Assembly: GCF_013170845.1 (NCBI RefSeq)
Contig: NZ_CP033367.1
Location: 5,581,001-5,645,000, forward strand
DNA length: 64,000 bases
Direction of reading: 5' to 3'
Origin: Mesorhizobium loti R88b
Lineage (GTDB): Bacteria; Pseudomonadota; Alphaproteobacteria; Rhizobiales; Rhizobiaceae
Shown here in pieces: positions 31,390 to 40,410 of this stretch (within the stretch, counting starts at the first letter, position 1; the number at the start of each line of letters is the position of its first letter). A model generated the notes under the pieces. That model searched no databases. It saw only the letters and a list, made by a program, of their open reading frames with translations, and was not told the DNA's origin. A program made the translations under genes and the position numbers.

Positions 31390-32787
31390 ATGCAATATGT
31401 GAGTACCCGCGGGGAAGCACCCGCGCTTGGATTTTCCGATGCCGTGCTGGCGGGCCTGGCGCGCGACGGCGGGCTTTACGTGCCGCGCGAATGGCCGCAG
31501 TTTTCAACTTCCGAGATTCGCGCCATGCGCGGCCTTGCCTATCCCGATCTCGCCATCCGCGTGCTGTCGCCGTTCCTTGGCGGCGAAATCGCAGCGCCGG
31601 TCTTCGAACGCCTGGTGCGCGAAGCCTATGCCACGTTCCGCCACGAGGCCGTCTGCCCACTGGTCCAGACCGGTCCCAACATTTTTGTCCTCGAACTGTT
31701 CCATGGGCCGACGCTGGCCTTCAAGGACGTGGCGATGCAGTTGCTCGCCCGGCTGATGGACCATGTGCTTGCCGAACGCGACCAGCACGCCACTATCGTC
31801 GGCGCGACGTCGGGCGATACTGGTGGCGCGGCTATCGACGCCTTTGCTGGACGCAGCCGCACCGACATCTTCATCCTGTTCCCGCATGGCCGCGTTTCGC
31901 CGGTGCAGCAGCGGCAGATGACGACGTCGAAGGCTGAAAACGTCCATGCGCTGGCGATCGAGGGCAATTTCGACGACTGCCAGGGCCTGCTCAAGGACAT
32001 GTTCAACGACCATGCCTTCCGTGACCGGGTGGCGTTGTCGGGGGTCAATTCCATCAACTGGGCCCGCATCATGGCCCAGATCGTCTATTATTTCTCCTCG
32101 GCATTGTCGCTCGGCGCGCCGGACAGGCCTGTATCCTTCACCGTTCCGACCGGCAATTTCGGCGATATCTTCGCCGGCTACGCCGCCAAGAAGATGGGCC
32201 TGCCGATCGAACGGCTGGTCATCGCCACCAACGACAACGACATATTGGCGCGCACCTTCGCCACAGGCGAATACCGCACCAAGGGCGTCTTCGCGACAAC
32301 CTCGCCATCGATGGACATCCAGGTGTCGTCGAACTTCGAACGCCTGCTGTTCGAGGCCTCAAACCGCGACGCGGCGACCGTGCGGCGCTACATGGATGGC
32401 CTGAAGCAGTCCGGGGCCTTCACCATTGAAGCCCGTGAAATCAATGGGATGCGGTCCGAATTCGACGCCGGCCGCGCCGATATGGACGAGGTCGCCGCCA
32501 CCATCCGCTCGACACTCGCGGGCAGCAACTACCTGCTTGATCCGCATACCGCGGCGGCCATGCATGTGGCGGCCGGCAAAGCATCGGGCGCTGTTCCCAT
32601 GGTGGTGCTGGGCACGGCGCACCCGGCAAAATTCCCGGCCGCCGTGGAGGCCGCCTGCGGGGTGTCGCCAGCCCTGCCCGCATGGCTAGGTGGATTGATG
32701 ACATTTGAGGAAAAATACACGGTACTTCCATCTGACCTGAAAATGGTGGAAGATTACGTCAGCCGCCGCGCGCGGGCGGCGCGTTAG
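31390..32787 (+). CDS. thrC: Threonine synthase
   Basis: Converts O-phospho-L-homoserine to L-threonine (PLP-dependent, cytoplasm). The ATG at 31390 gives 465 residues beginning MQYVSTRGEAPALGFSDAVL, the standard start of the long ThrC type; an upstream GTG would only add non-conserved residues. The PLP-binding Lys is Lys 112 in GPTLAFKDVAMQ, and GATSGDTGGAAIDAF near 140 is the phosphate-binding loop. TVPTGNFGDIFAGY near 252 is also diagnostic. The homoserine kinase thrB is about 9 kb downstream on the opposite strand. The next gene starts 14 bp later, so an operon with the M16 peptidase is likely. Confidence 0.95.
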   Translation: MQYVSTRGEAPALGFSDAVLAGLARDGGLYVPREWPQFSTSEIRAMRGLAYPDLAIRVLSPFLGGEIAAPVFERLVREAYATFRHEAVCPLVQTGPNIFVLELFHGPTLAFKDVAMQLLARLMDHVLAERDQHATIVGATSGDTGGAAIDAFAGRSRTDIFILFPHGRVSPVQQRQMTTSKAENVHALAIEGNFDDCQGLLKDMFNDHAFRDRVALSGVNSINWARIMAQIVYYFSSALSLGAPDRPVSFTVPTGNFGDIFAGYAAKKMGLPIERLVIATNDNDILARTFATGEYRTKGVFATTSPSMDIQVSSNFERLLFEASNRDAATVRRYMDGLKQSGAFTIEAREINGMRSEFDAGRADMDEVAATIRSTLAGSNYLLDPHTAAAMHVAAGKASGAVPMVVLGTAHPAKFPAAVEAACGVSPALPAWLGGLMTFEEKYTVLPSDLKMVEDYVSRRARAAR

Positions 32788-32801
32788 GGAGTACGAGCCA
32801 T

Positions 32802-34094
32802 ATGGGTGTTGAGGTAAGCCGTCTGTCGAACGGCCTGACAGTCGCCACCGAAACCCTTCCAAGTATCGAATCGGTTGCCTTGGGTGCCTGGGTCAAGTCC
32901 GGCGCCCGCAATGAACGCGACGACGAGCATGGCATGGCCCATCTGCTCGAGCACATGGCGTTCAAGGGTACGAAGCGGCGAACGGCGTTCGAGATCGCCT
33001 CGGAAATCGAGGATGTCGGTGGCGAGATCAATGCCGCCACCAGCGTCGAGACCACCTCCTACTATGCCCGGGTGTTGTCCGACGACGTCCCGTTGGCGGT
33101 GGATATTCTCGCCGACATTCTGCAGGAATCCGAATTCGACCCGCAGGAACTCGAACGCGAGCAGCACGTGATCCTGCAGGAGATCGGCGCCGCGCACGAT
33201 ACGCCAGACGATATCGTGTTCGACCGTTTCACCGAGACGGCCTTTCGCCACCAGACCATCGGCCGCTCGATCCTGGGCACGCCCGAGACGGTCAAATCCT
33301 TCACTTCGAAACAGTTGCACGATTTCATCGAACGCCAATATGGCGCCGAACGGATGGTCATCGTGGCTGCCGGCGACATCAAGCACGACAATTTCGTGCG
33401 CGAAGTGGAGAAGCAACTTGGCGGCTTCCGCAGCAAGGCCGACAGCACCATCCCGCAATACGCGCAATATGTAGGCGGCGATTTCCGCGAGGACCGCGAC
33501 CTGATGGACGCACAGATCGTGCTGGGCTTCGAAGGCCGCGCCTACCATGTGCGCGACTTCTACGCCTCGCAGGTGCTGTCGATGATCCTCGGCGGCGGCA
33601 TGTCATCGCGCCTGTTCCAGGAAGTCCGCGAAAAGCGCGGCCTGTGTTACTCGGTCTATGCCTTCCACTGGGGCTTTTCCGACACCGGCATCTTCGGCGT
33701 CCATGCCGCGACGGGCCAGAGCGACATCGCCGAGCTGGTTCCCGTCATCATCGATGAATTGCAGAAGGCCGGCGAAAATATCCTGCAGGAAGAACTCGAC
33801 CGGGCGCGCGCCCAGTATCGTGCGGGGCTGATCATGTCCGCCGAAAGCCCGGCCAGCCGCGCCTCGCAGATTGCGCGGCAGCTGCTTTTGTTCGGCCGGC
33901 CGATCGCCAAGGAGGAATTGATGGAGCGCCTGTCGGCGCTGACGATCGAGCGGCTGACCGACCTGTCGTCGCGGATGTTCTCGACCAAGCCGACGCTTAC
34001 CGCTGTCGGGCCTGTGGGTACGCTGGCACCATATGAAGCGATCCTCGATTCGCTTCCGGGCACGCAGACCACGGCCCGCAGGCTCGCCGTCTAA
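32802..34094 (+). CDS. M16-family zinc peptidase (mitochondrial processing peptidase-like)
   Basis: A 430-residue M16B peptidase, related to the beta subunit of mitochondrial processing peptidase. The inverted zinc motif is HLLEH at residues 47-51 in GMAHLLEHMAFKGT, with the distal Glu in LEREQHVILQEIG near 125. AYHVRDFYASQVLSMILGGGMSSRLFQE near 250 is the conserved glycine-rich loop in the C-terminal half. There is no signal peptide, so it is cytoplasmic. It is 14 bp after thrC and 14 bp before the GNAT gene, a gene order frequent in alphaproteobacteria. The substrate is unknown. Confidence 0.9.
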   Translation: MGVEVSRLSNGLTVATETLPSIESVALGAWVKSGARNERDDEHGMAHLLEHMAFKGTKRRTAFEIASEIEDVGGEINAATSVETTSYYARVLSDDVPLAVDILADILQESEFDPQELEREQHVILQEIGAAHDTPDDIVFDRFTETAFRHQTIGRSILGTPETVKSFTSKQLHDFIERQYGAERMVIVAAGDIKHDNFVREVEKQLGGFRSKADSTIPQYAQYVGGDFREDRDLMDAQIVLGFEGRAYHVRDFYASQVLSMILGGGMSSRLFQEVREKRGLCYSVYAFHWGFSDTGIFGVHAATGQSDIAELVPVIIDELQKAGENILQEELDRARAQYRAGLIMSAESPASRASQIARQLLLFGRPIAKEELMERLSALTIERLTDLSSRMFSTKPTLTAVGPVGTLAPYEAILDSLPGTQTTARRLAV

Positions 34095-34108
34095 GTCCCC
34101 AAAGCGTC

Positions 34109-34708
34109 GTGTTCGCGCTCCCTTTCTTTCGCCGTGACCTGCCGGCGCTGAAGGGCAACCTCGTCACGTTGCGTGTGCCATTCACCAATGACTACCGTGA
34201 ATGGTCGACGGTGCGCGGCGAAAGCCGCGCCTTCCTGGAGCCGTGGGAGCCACGCTGGACCCCCGACGAGCTCGACCGCACGGCATGGCGGCTGCGCATC
34301 AGCCGCTACCGCGAAGACTATGCGCAGGGAACGGCGATCGCCTTCTTCATCTTCGAGAAGTCGAGCGGCAAATTGGCGGGCGGCATCACGCTCGGCAACA
34401 TACGCCACGGCGTCTCGCAAAGCGGCCATGTCGGCTACTGGATCGGCGAGCGTTTCGGCGGCCGCGGCCTGATGACCGACGCGGTCAAGGTCGTAGCCCG
34501 CTTCGCTTTCGATACGCTGAGGTTGCACCGGATCGAAGCGGCCTGTATTCCCGACAATATCAGGTCGATCCGCGTGCTTGAAAAAGCCGGATTCCGGCGC
34601 GAAGGACTCTTACGATCCTATCTCAGGATCAACGGCATCTGGCAGGACCACTACCTCTACGCCCGGATCGCGGACGATCCGCTGGGCGGCGCGGGAACGA
34701 AGGACTGA
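34109..34708 (+). CDS. GNAT acetyltransferase, RimJ-like
   Basis: A 199-residue N-acetyltransferase of the RimJ/RimL type that acetylates protein N-termini or small molecules with acetyl-CoA. The fold is visible in GGITLGNIRHGVSQSGHVGYWIGERFGG (near 92-119, cut here by position rather than by motif), with the CoA pyrophosphate loop GERFGGRGLMTDAV, and the C-terminal HRIEAACIPDNIRSIRVLEKAG followed by REGLLRSYLRING, which is the RimJ signature. Start codon is GTG at 34109, 14 bp after the M16 stop. The next gene starts 3 bp after its stop. Confidence 0.88.
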   Translation: MFALPFFRRDLPALKGNLVTLRVPFTNDYREWSTVRGESRAFLEPWEPRWTPDELDRTAWRLRISRYREDYAQGTAIAFFIFEKSSGKLAGGITLGNIRHGVSQSGHVGYWIGERFGGRGLMTDAVKVVARFAFDTLRLHRIEAACIPDNIRSIRVLEKAGFRREGLLRSYLRINGIWQDHYLYARIADDPLGGAGTKD

Positions 34709-34711
34709 TTT

Positions 34712-37600
34712 TTGACGAATTTCCTGCGAAACGGGCCGCTTTTCGCCTTTGTCCTCGCGGCAATCGTGACGCTATGCGCGGCTTCGTCGGCCTTTGCCGT
34801 TGAGCCGATCAAGATTGCCCGCGACGACATCGCGCTCGACCTGTCGGGTGCCGTCGAGATCTATCGAAACCAGGGCGACAATTTCCAGGTATCGACCGCA
34901 CCTGGGCCGGACGGCATCGTGCGGCGCATCGAGGTCGAGGCGAAGGATGCGCGATCGACCGGCGACTGGGCGGTGTTCGCACTCGCCAACACCACTGACC
35001 AGCAGCTCGACCGGCTGATCGTGGCGCCGCATTTCCGGCTGGTGAATTCCGGCATCTTCTGGCCCGATCTCGGCTCGACCCGCCTGGCAGCGATCACGCC
35101 CAGCGAAGGCTTCGCGCTCGACCGCCAGACCAGCCCCGATGCCGACGTGTTCCGGGTGACGCTGAACCCCGGCACGGTGATCACCTTCATCGCCGAGCTT
35201 GCCTCGCCTAAGCTGCCCCAGGTTTATCTGTGGGACCCGGAATCCTACAAGGATTCGGTCAATTCCTACACTCTGTTTCGCGGCATCGTCATCGGCATTG
35301 CCGGCCTTTTGGCGCTGTTCCTGACCATCCTTTTCGTGGTCAAGGGGACCTCCATGTTCCCGGCGACCGCCGCACTTGCCTGGGCGGTGCTTGCCTATAT
35401 CTGCGTCGATTTCGGCTTCCTCAACAAGGTTATCGAGATCTCGCCCGGCAATGAGCAGATGTGGCGAGCAGGAACGGAGGTGGCGCTTGCGGCGACCTTT
35501 GTGGTGTTCCTGTTTGCCTATCTCAACCTCAACCGATGGCACGGCCATTTCAGCTATGGCGCGCTGGTCTGGATTCTTGGGCTGGTGCTGATTGCCGGCG
35601 TCGCCATTGTCGATCCGGCGGTGGCCGCCGGCATCGCCCGCATCTCGTTTGCCGCCACCGCCTTCACCGGGCTCGGCCTGATCATCTTCCTCGGCCTGCG
35701 TGGCTATGACCGCGCCATCATGCTGGTGCCCAGTTGGGTCATGGTGCTGTTGTGGCTATGCGGGTCGTGGATGGCGATCACCGGCATGCTCGACAATGAC
35801 ATCGCCCAGCCGGCGCTCGGCGGCGGGCTGATCCTGATCATCCTGTTGATCGGCTTCACCGTCATGCAGCACGCCTTTGCCGGCGGTGCGCTGCATCAAG
35901 GCCTGTTCTCCGACCTTGAACGGCAGGCGCTGGCGGTAGCCGGATCGGGCGACACGGTGTGGGACTGGGACGTGCTGCGCGACCGCGTGGTGACCAAGCC
36001 CGATGTCAGCATCCAGCTGGGCCTGGCGCCCAACAGCCTTGGGGGCGCTGCGCGCAACTGGCTGCCGGTGCTGCACGCCGACGACCGCGACACCTTCCGC
36101 ACGACGCTCGACGTGGTGCTTGAACACCGGCGCGGCAGGGTGTCGCAGAACTTCCGCCTGCGCGGCGCCGACGGGCATTATCACTGGTTTTCGCTGCGCG
36201 CACGCCCGGTAATCGGATCCGACGGTGAGGTCATCCGCTGCGTCGGCACCATGGTCGATGTCACCGAGCAGAAGAAGTCCGAGGAGCGGCTGCTGCACGA
36301 CGCCGTGCACGACAATCTGACCGGGCTGCCGAACCGCGAACTTTTGATGAACCGGCTGGAGGCGATCATCTCGATCGCCCGCACCGAAGAGAAGGTGCGC
36401 CCGACCGTCTTCGTCATCGACATCGACCGCTTCAAGCAGGTCAACGATGGGCTCGGCATCTCGGCCGGCGACACCATTCTGCTCACCATTGCGCGCCGCT
36501 TGCACCGCTTGCTCAAGCCGAAGGATTCGCTGTCTCGCTTTGCCGGCGACCAATTCGCGCTGATGCTGCTCTCCGAACAGGACCCGGCTCGCATCGCCGG
36601 CGTGGCCGATGCCATCAAGCACGCCATCAACAATCCGATCACCTTTGCCAAGCGCGAGATCGTGCTGACCGCGTCGATCGGCCTGATCACCTGGAATTCG
36701 CCGCAAATGTCGGCCGAGGACATGGTCAAGGACGCCGAGCTCGCCATGCACCAGGCCAAGCGTTTTGGTGGCGACAGGATCGAGCCGTTCCGCCCGGCTT
36801 TCCGCACCGTTGGTACCGACCGGCTGCAGTTTGAATCCGACCTGCGGCGCGCCATCGAGCGGCGCGAATTCACGCTGGCCTACCAGCCGATCGTTCGGCT
36901 GGAGGACGGCAGCGTTGCGGGCTTCGAAGCCTTGCTGCGCTGGGACCATCCGCGCCGCGGCATGATCCCGCCGGCCGATTTCATCCCGGTCGCCGAAAGC
37001 TGCGGGCTGATCGTGCAGCTTGGACTGTTTGCCATGCAACAGGCGGCCGAGGATCTCGCCGGATGGCAAAAGCAGATTGGCGATGCGCCGCTGTCGGTCT
37101 CGGTAAATTTGTCCAGCCGCCAGCTCATCCGCCGCGATCTGGTCAGCGACGTCCGCTCGGTCATCGCACGCGCCAATCTGAAGCCGCGCTGCTTCCGGCT
37201 CGAACTCACAGAATCCCTGGTCATGGACAATCCGGAACAGACCGCTCATGTGCTGACCAAGCTGAAGCAGCTCGGCATCGGACTGTCGCTGGACGATTTC
37301 GGCACCGGCTATTCATCGCTCGCCTATCTGACGAGGTTTCCGTTCGACACGATCAAGATCGATAAGAGTTTTGTCGACGACAGCACACCCAAGCGCGCCG
37401 TGCTGCTCAAATCCATGGTCAACATGGCGCATGAACTCGGCCTGTCGGTGGTCGCCGAGGGCATATCGGACGAACGCGATGCCCTGGAACTGCGCCAGAT
37501 GGGTTGCGAATATGTGCAAAGCTTCATGTTCGGCGCGCCGATGCCCGCCGATCAGGTGCTGAAGACGTTGAAGGAGCAGTACCCGCTGACGCAGGCTTAG
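34712..37600 (+). CDS. Seven-TM PAS-GGDEF-EAL protein; c-di-GMP phosphodiesterase with degenerate GGDEF
   Basis: A 962-residue inner-membrane signalling protein. A signal peptide (to about residue 30) precedes a periplasmic 7TMR-DISM-like domain to about 180, then roughly seven helices to about 390, a PAS/PAC domain near 410-515 (ending VGTMVDVTEQKK), GGDEF near 525-690 and EAL from about 700. The cyclase site reads RFAGDQF, AGDQF replacing GGDEF, and the upstream inhibitory site has KPKD instead of RxxD, so cyclase activity is unlikely. The EAL part keeps GFEALLRW, VNLSSRQL, ELTES, LDDFGTGYSSL, IKIDKSFV and VVAEG, so it should hydrolyse c-di-GMP. Start is TTG, 3 bp after the GNAT stop. Confidence 0.9.
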   Translation: MTNFLRNGPLFAFVLAAIVTLCAASSAFAVEPIKIARDDIALDLSGAVEIYRNQGDNFQVSTAPGPDGIVRRIEVEAKDARSTGDWAVFALANTTDQQLDRLIVAPHFRLVNSGIFWPDLGSTRLAAITPSEGFALDRQTSPDADVFRVTLNPGTVITFIAELASPKLPQVYLWDPESYKDSVNSYTLFRGIVIGIAGLLALFLTILFVVKGTSMFPATAALAWAVLAYICVDFGFLNKVIEISPGNEQMWRAGTEVALAATFVVFLFAYLNLNRWHGHFSYGALVWILGLVLIAGVAIVDPAVAAGIARISFAATAFTGLGLIIFLGLRGYDRAIMLVPSWVMVLLWLCGSWMAITGMLDNDIAQPALGGGLILIILLIGFTVMQHAFAGGALHQGLFSDLERQALAVAGSGDTVWDWDVLRDRVVTKPDVSIQLGLAPNSLGGAARNWLPVLHADDRDTFRTTLDVVLEHRRGRVSQNFRLRGADGHYHWFSLRARPVIGSDGEVIRCVGTMVDVTEQKKSEERLLHDAVHDNLTGLPNRELLMNRLEAIISIARTEEKVRPTVFVIDIDRFKQVNDGLGISAGDTILLTIARRLHRLLKPKDSLSRFAGDQFALMLLSEQDPARIAGVADAIKHAINNPITFAKREIVLTASIGLITWNSPQMSAEDMVKDAELAMHQAKRFGGDRIEPFRPAFRTVGTDRLQFESDLRRAIERREFTLAYQPIVRLEDGSVAGFEALLRWDHPRRGMIPPADFIPVAESCGLIVQLGLFAMQQAAEDLAGWQKQIGDAPLSVSVNLSSRQLIRRDLVSDVRSVIARANLKPRCFRLELTESLVMDNPEQTAHVLTKLKQLGIGLSLDDFGTGYSSLAYLTRFPFDTIKIDKSFVDDSTPKRAVLLKSMVNMAHELGLSVVAEGISDERDALELRQMGCEYVQSFMFGAPMPADQVLKTLKEQYPLTQA

Positions 37601-37740
37601 AGGCCGTTTGGAAACTCTACTCCTGCGGCCATCTGATGGCGCTTTCTGCGCTTCCGGTGCTCACGTACCAAAAGTACCCTCCGCTCCGGTTCTCGAAATC
37701 ACCATCATATGACTCGCATGAGCGAGTTTCGAAACGGCCT
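37601..37740. repeat. 140-bp intergenic repeat-like element with 17-bp terminal inverted repeats
   Basis: AGGCCGTTTGGAAACTC at 37601-37617 and GAGTTTCGAAACGGCCT at 37724-37740 are reverse complements with one mismatch. The interior (GCTTCCGGTGCTCACGTACC, then CTCCGCTCCGGTTCTC, then ATCACCATCATATG) looks like a mobile intergenic repeat of Mesorhizobium type. It fills the space between two convergent genes and starts directly after the EAL stop, so it may also end transcription from both sides. Confidence 0.7.
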
Positions 37741-37758
37741 CTGCGTCGGCCTGATGGG

Positions 37759-38367
37759 TCAAGCGTGTCCGGCCGCCAGGCTCAAATGAGCGAGATCGAT
37801 GCCGATCGAGGCCAGAATCCGATCGTATTTGCGCTCGATGTCGGCGTCGAACAGAAGCTCGGGGCTGGCCGGGCAGGTCAGCCAGCCATTCTCGGCGATC
37901 TCGGTTTCAAGCTGGCCGGCGCCCCAACCGGAATAACCGAGCGCCATCAGCGCGCGGCGGGGGCCGCGGCCCGACGAGATGGCGCGCAATATGTCGACGG
38001 TCGCGGTCAGGCAGATGTCCTCGGAGACAGTCAGCGACGATTCCACGCGATAGTCGCCAGAATGCAGGACGAAGCCTCGGCTGCGATCGACAGGCCCGCC
38101 ATTGCGCACGACGAAATCACGCGCCTGCGCCGGCAGGCGGATCGCCTCCTGCTCGTTCATGATGCCGAGCTGCACCAATAGGTCCGGAAACAGCATCTGC
38201 TGTGTCTGGTTGATGATCAGGCCCATCGCGCCTTCATCGCTGTGGGCGCAGATGTAGATGACCGAGCGCGTGAAACGGTCGTCCTTCATGCCGGGCATGG
38301 CAATCAGGAACTGATCGTCGAGAAAGCCGCGTCCGGCGGCTGTCTTCTTATGGCGCAACAAATCCAT
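37759..38367 (-). CDS. yqgE: YqgE/AlgH family protein (DUF179)
   Basis: A 202-residue protein of the YqgE/AlgH family, conserved in proteobacteria but with no agreed biochemical role; AlgH in Pseudomonas affects alginate. The start is taken at ATG 38367 (MDLLRHKK), because [13 protein letters not shown] near residue 15 must be close to the N-terminus; the frame continues upstream but as non-conserved sequence overlapping the promoter of the divergent gene. Other signatures are [22 protein letters not shown] near 36-57, [13 protein letters not shown] near 89, and [16 protein letters not shown] near 150-165. I see no convincing ribosome site at this ATG. Confidence 0.88.
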   Translation of the reverse strand: MDLLRHKKTAAGRGFLDDQFLIAMPGMKDDRFTRSVIYICAHSDEGAMGLIINQTQQMLFPDLLVQLGIMNEQEAIRLPAQARDFVVRNGGPVDRSRGFVLHSGDYRVESSLTVSEDICLTATVDILRAISSGRGPRRALMALGYSGWGAGQLETEIAENGWLTCPASPELLFDADIERKYDRILASIGIDLAHLSLAAGHA

Positions 38368-38539
38368 GGTTGGGAGGGTAACGCGTTTCCCGGGCGTCGA
38401 AAAGATGCACTGCAGCGGATTCGACCAAAGCCCATGGCGCCAGCCCCGCACTTGTTTGTCCGCAAGGGTCACGCAAATATGATATCGGCATCGCCATGAA
38501 ATCATTGCGAAGCCACGAACGGACGATCAAATCACCGCC

Positions 38540-39346
38540 ATGCAAAGCTTGAAAATCCTGTTGCTCGGCGCCGCGCTCGGACCGGCAACCATCCTTCCCG
38601 CCCATGCCTCATCGTCCGCCTGGTACAACAGCGAAGGCGGCAAGGTCCGGCTGGTGACAACAGGCAAACCCGATGCTGCCGGCCGCATCCTGGGCGTTCT
38701 CGACATCGCCCTGAAGCCCGGCTGGAAGACCTATTGGCGCGATCCGGGCGACGCCGGTGTGCCGCCGCAGCTCGACATTTCACCCAGCACCAACATCGCC
38801 GGTGCAGCGCTCTCTTTTCCAGCGCCCCAGCGCCATGATGACGGTTATGGCAAATGGGCAGGTTACAATTATCCGGTTTCGCTGCCCGTGACATTCACGC
38901 TGGCGACGCCGAACCAACCGGCTGTCATCGATGCCGACATCTTTCTCGGTATTTGCGAAACGATCTGCATTCCCGTGCAGACACGGCTGACCGTCGACCC
39001 CACTTCCGACCCGGACAATGCCGACGACGCGGCATTGGTGAAGGCTGCTTTCACGGCGCTGCCGGCGCCGGCAAAGCCCGATTTCGGCATCAATGTGCTA
39101 CCGGGTGATCACGAGACGCTGGTTGTCGAGGCGAGCTTTCCTGGCGCGTCCGAAGCGGCGGATTTCTTTGTCGCCGGCGAGCGGGACTACATGTTCGGTG
39201 CTCCGGTTCGCAGCGAAAAGGACGGCAAGCTGATCTTCACCGTGCCGATCCTCGATCGACCGTCGACAACGCCCACGGATGGCGGACTTCACTATACGCT
39301 GACCAGTTCGTCAGGCGCAGTCGAAGGGCTTTTGCCTTTCCCTTGA
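38540..39346 (+). CDS. Periplasmic DsbD-like (N-terminal domain) protein
   Basis: A 268-residue exported protein. A signal peptide ending around HASSSA (about residues 1-24) is followed by the immunoglobulin-like domain seen at the N-terminus of DsbD/ScsB: GVLDIALKPGWKTYWRDPGDAG near 53-74, FPAPQRHDDGYGKWAGYNYPVSLPV in two parts near 93-117, and a CETIC site near 140 (GICETICIPVQT). There is no membrane-spanning DsbD part, so it is a stand-alone thiol-reactive module, perhaps for metal or oxidative stress. It is divergent from yqgE; the next gene is a peroxiredoxin, whose start lies 84 bp after its stop. Confidence 0.8.
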   Translation: MQSLKILLLGAALGPATILPAHASSSAWYNSEGGKVRLVTTGKPDAAGRILGVLDIALKPGWKTYWRDPGDAGVPPQLDISPSTNIAGAALSFPAPQRHDDGYGKWAGYNYPVSLPVTFTLATPNQPAVIDADIFLGICETICIPVQTRLTVDPTSDPDNADDAALVKAAFTALPAPAKPDFGINVLPGDHETLVVEASFPGASEAADFFVAGERDYMFGAPVRSEKDGKLIFTVPILDRPSTTPTDGGLHYTLTSSSGAVEGLLPFP

Positions 39347-39429
39347 TCCAGCTTGTCCGGACGGTTGCAGGACGACGCCGAGTTCGCTACGCAAGCACAC
39401 ATCCTTCCCATTCTCCAAGCGAGGAACTC

Positions 39430-39915
39430 ATGACCATTTCCGTTGGCGACAAGCTGCCCGAGGCAACCTTCAAGACGATGACCGCCGATGGCGCCAAGGC
39501 GATCACCTCGGCCGAGATTTTCCCGGGCAAGAAGGTGGTTCTGTTCGGCGTTCCCGGCGCCTTCACGCCGACTTGCAGCAACAACCATTTGCCCGGCTAT
39601 CTCGAAAACCACGACGCCATCCTGGCGCGCGGCATCGACACCATTGCCGTCGTTTCGGTCAACGACGTCCATGTCATGGGCGCCTGGGCGCGCTTCACCG
39701 GCGGTGAAGGCAAGATCCTGTTCCTCGCCGATGGCAATGGCGATTTCGCCAAGGCGGTCGGCCTCGATGTCGATCTCTCGGCCGGTGGCCTGGGGCAGCG
39801 CTCAAAGCGTTTTTCGATGATCGTCGACAATGGCAATGTGACCACGCTCAACATCGAAGGCAGCCCGGGCCAGGCCGTCGAGTCGAGCGCCGCCAAGATT
39901 CTCGAACAGATCTGA
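39430..39915 (+). CDS. Peroxiredoxin, Prx5/AHP5 type
   Basis: A 161-residue cytoplasmic thiol peroxidase reducing hydrogen peroxide and organic hydroperoxides. The ATG at 39430 with GAGG upstream matches the family N-terminus ISVGDKLPEATF. The active site PGAFTPTCS contains the peroxidatic Cys at residue 49, and FADGNGDFAKAVGLDVD-like and GLGQRSKRFSMIVDNG segments are typical of Prx5. The reductant is unknown (glutaredoxin or glutathione in relatives). It follows the DsbD-like gene on the same strand, so the two may share an oxidative-stress role. Confidence 0.93.
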   Translation: MTISVGDKLPEATFKTMTADGAKAITSAEIFPGKKVVLFGVPGAFTPTCSNNHLPGYLENHDAILARGIDTIAVVSVNDVHVMGAWARFTGGEGKILFLADGNGDFAKAVGLDVDLSAGGLGQRSKRFSMIVDNGNVTTLNIEGSPGQAVESSAAKILEQI

Positions 39916-39920
39916 CCTCG

Positions 39921-40397
39921 ATGTTCGATATCGCCTGGCGCGCCATCGCGATCGGCATCGGCGCCACGGTGCTGGTGGACCTCTGGGCAGTCTTCCTGCA
40001 CAAGGCGTTCGGCCAGCCACGGCCGAACTGGGGACCGGTCGGACGCTGGGTCTGGCACCTCCGCGACAAGGTTTTTCACGACGATATCGGCGATGCGGTG
40101 CCCTATGCCCATGAAGTGTCGCTCGGCTGGGCGTTTCACTATTTCGTCGGCATCGTCTACGGCATCATCCTGGTCCTGGTGGCCGGAGCTGGCTGGCTGG
40201 CTGCGCCGACCTTCCTGCCGGCCTTCATCCTCGGCATCGTCACCGTCGGTGCCGGCTGGTTCCTGCTGGCGCCGGGCCTGGGCGCCGGATGGGCAGCCTC
40301 GAAGCGACCCAATCCCATGCAGATCCGGGCGCTCAACCTGGTCTCGCACACAGTGTTCGCGCTCGGGCTTTGGGGCACGGCGCTGCTGATCCGCTGA
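39921..40397 (+). CDS. DUF2938 membrane protein
   Basis: A 158-residue integral membrane protein of DUF2938, function unknown. Four hydrophobic helices can be traced (about residues 5-27, 70-92, 95-118 and 138-156). The GPVGRWVWHLRDKVFHDDIG segment near 38-57, which carries the cytosolic or periplasmic loop, and SKRPNPMQIRALNLVSHTVF near 126-145 are the conserved blocks. It begins 5 bp after the peroxiredoxin stop, so they are probably co-transcribed. It may take part in redox or metal homeostasis, but nothing in the sequence proves it. Confidence 0.8.
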   Translation: MFDIAWRAIAIGIGATVLVDLWAVFLHKAFGQPRPNWGPVGRWVWHLRDKVFHDDIGDAVPYAHEVSLGWAFHYFVGIVYGIILVLVAGAGWLAAPTFLPAFILGIVTVGAGWFLLAPGLGAGWAASKRPNPMQIRALNLVSHTVFALGLWGTALLIR

Positions 40398-40410
40398 GGT
40401 TCTAAGCCGC

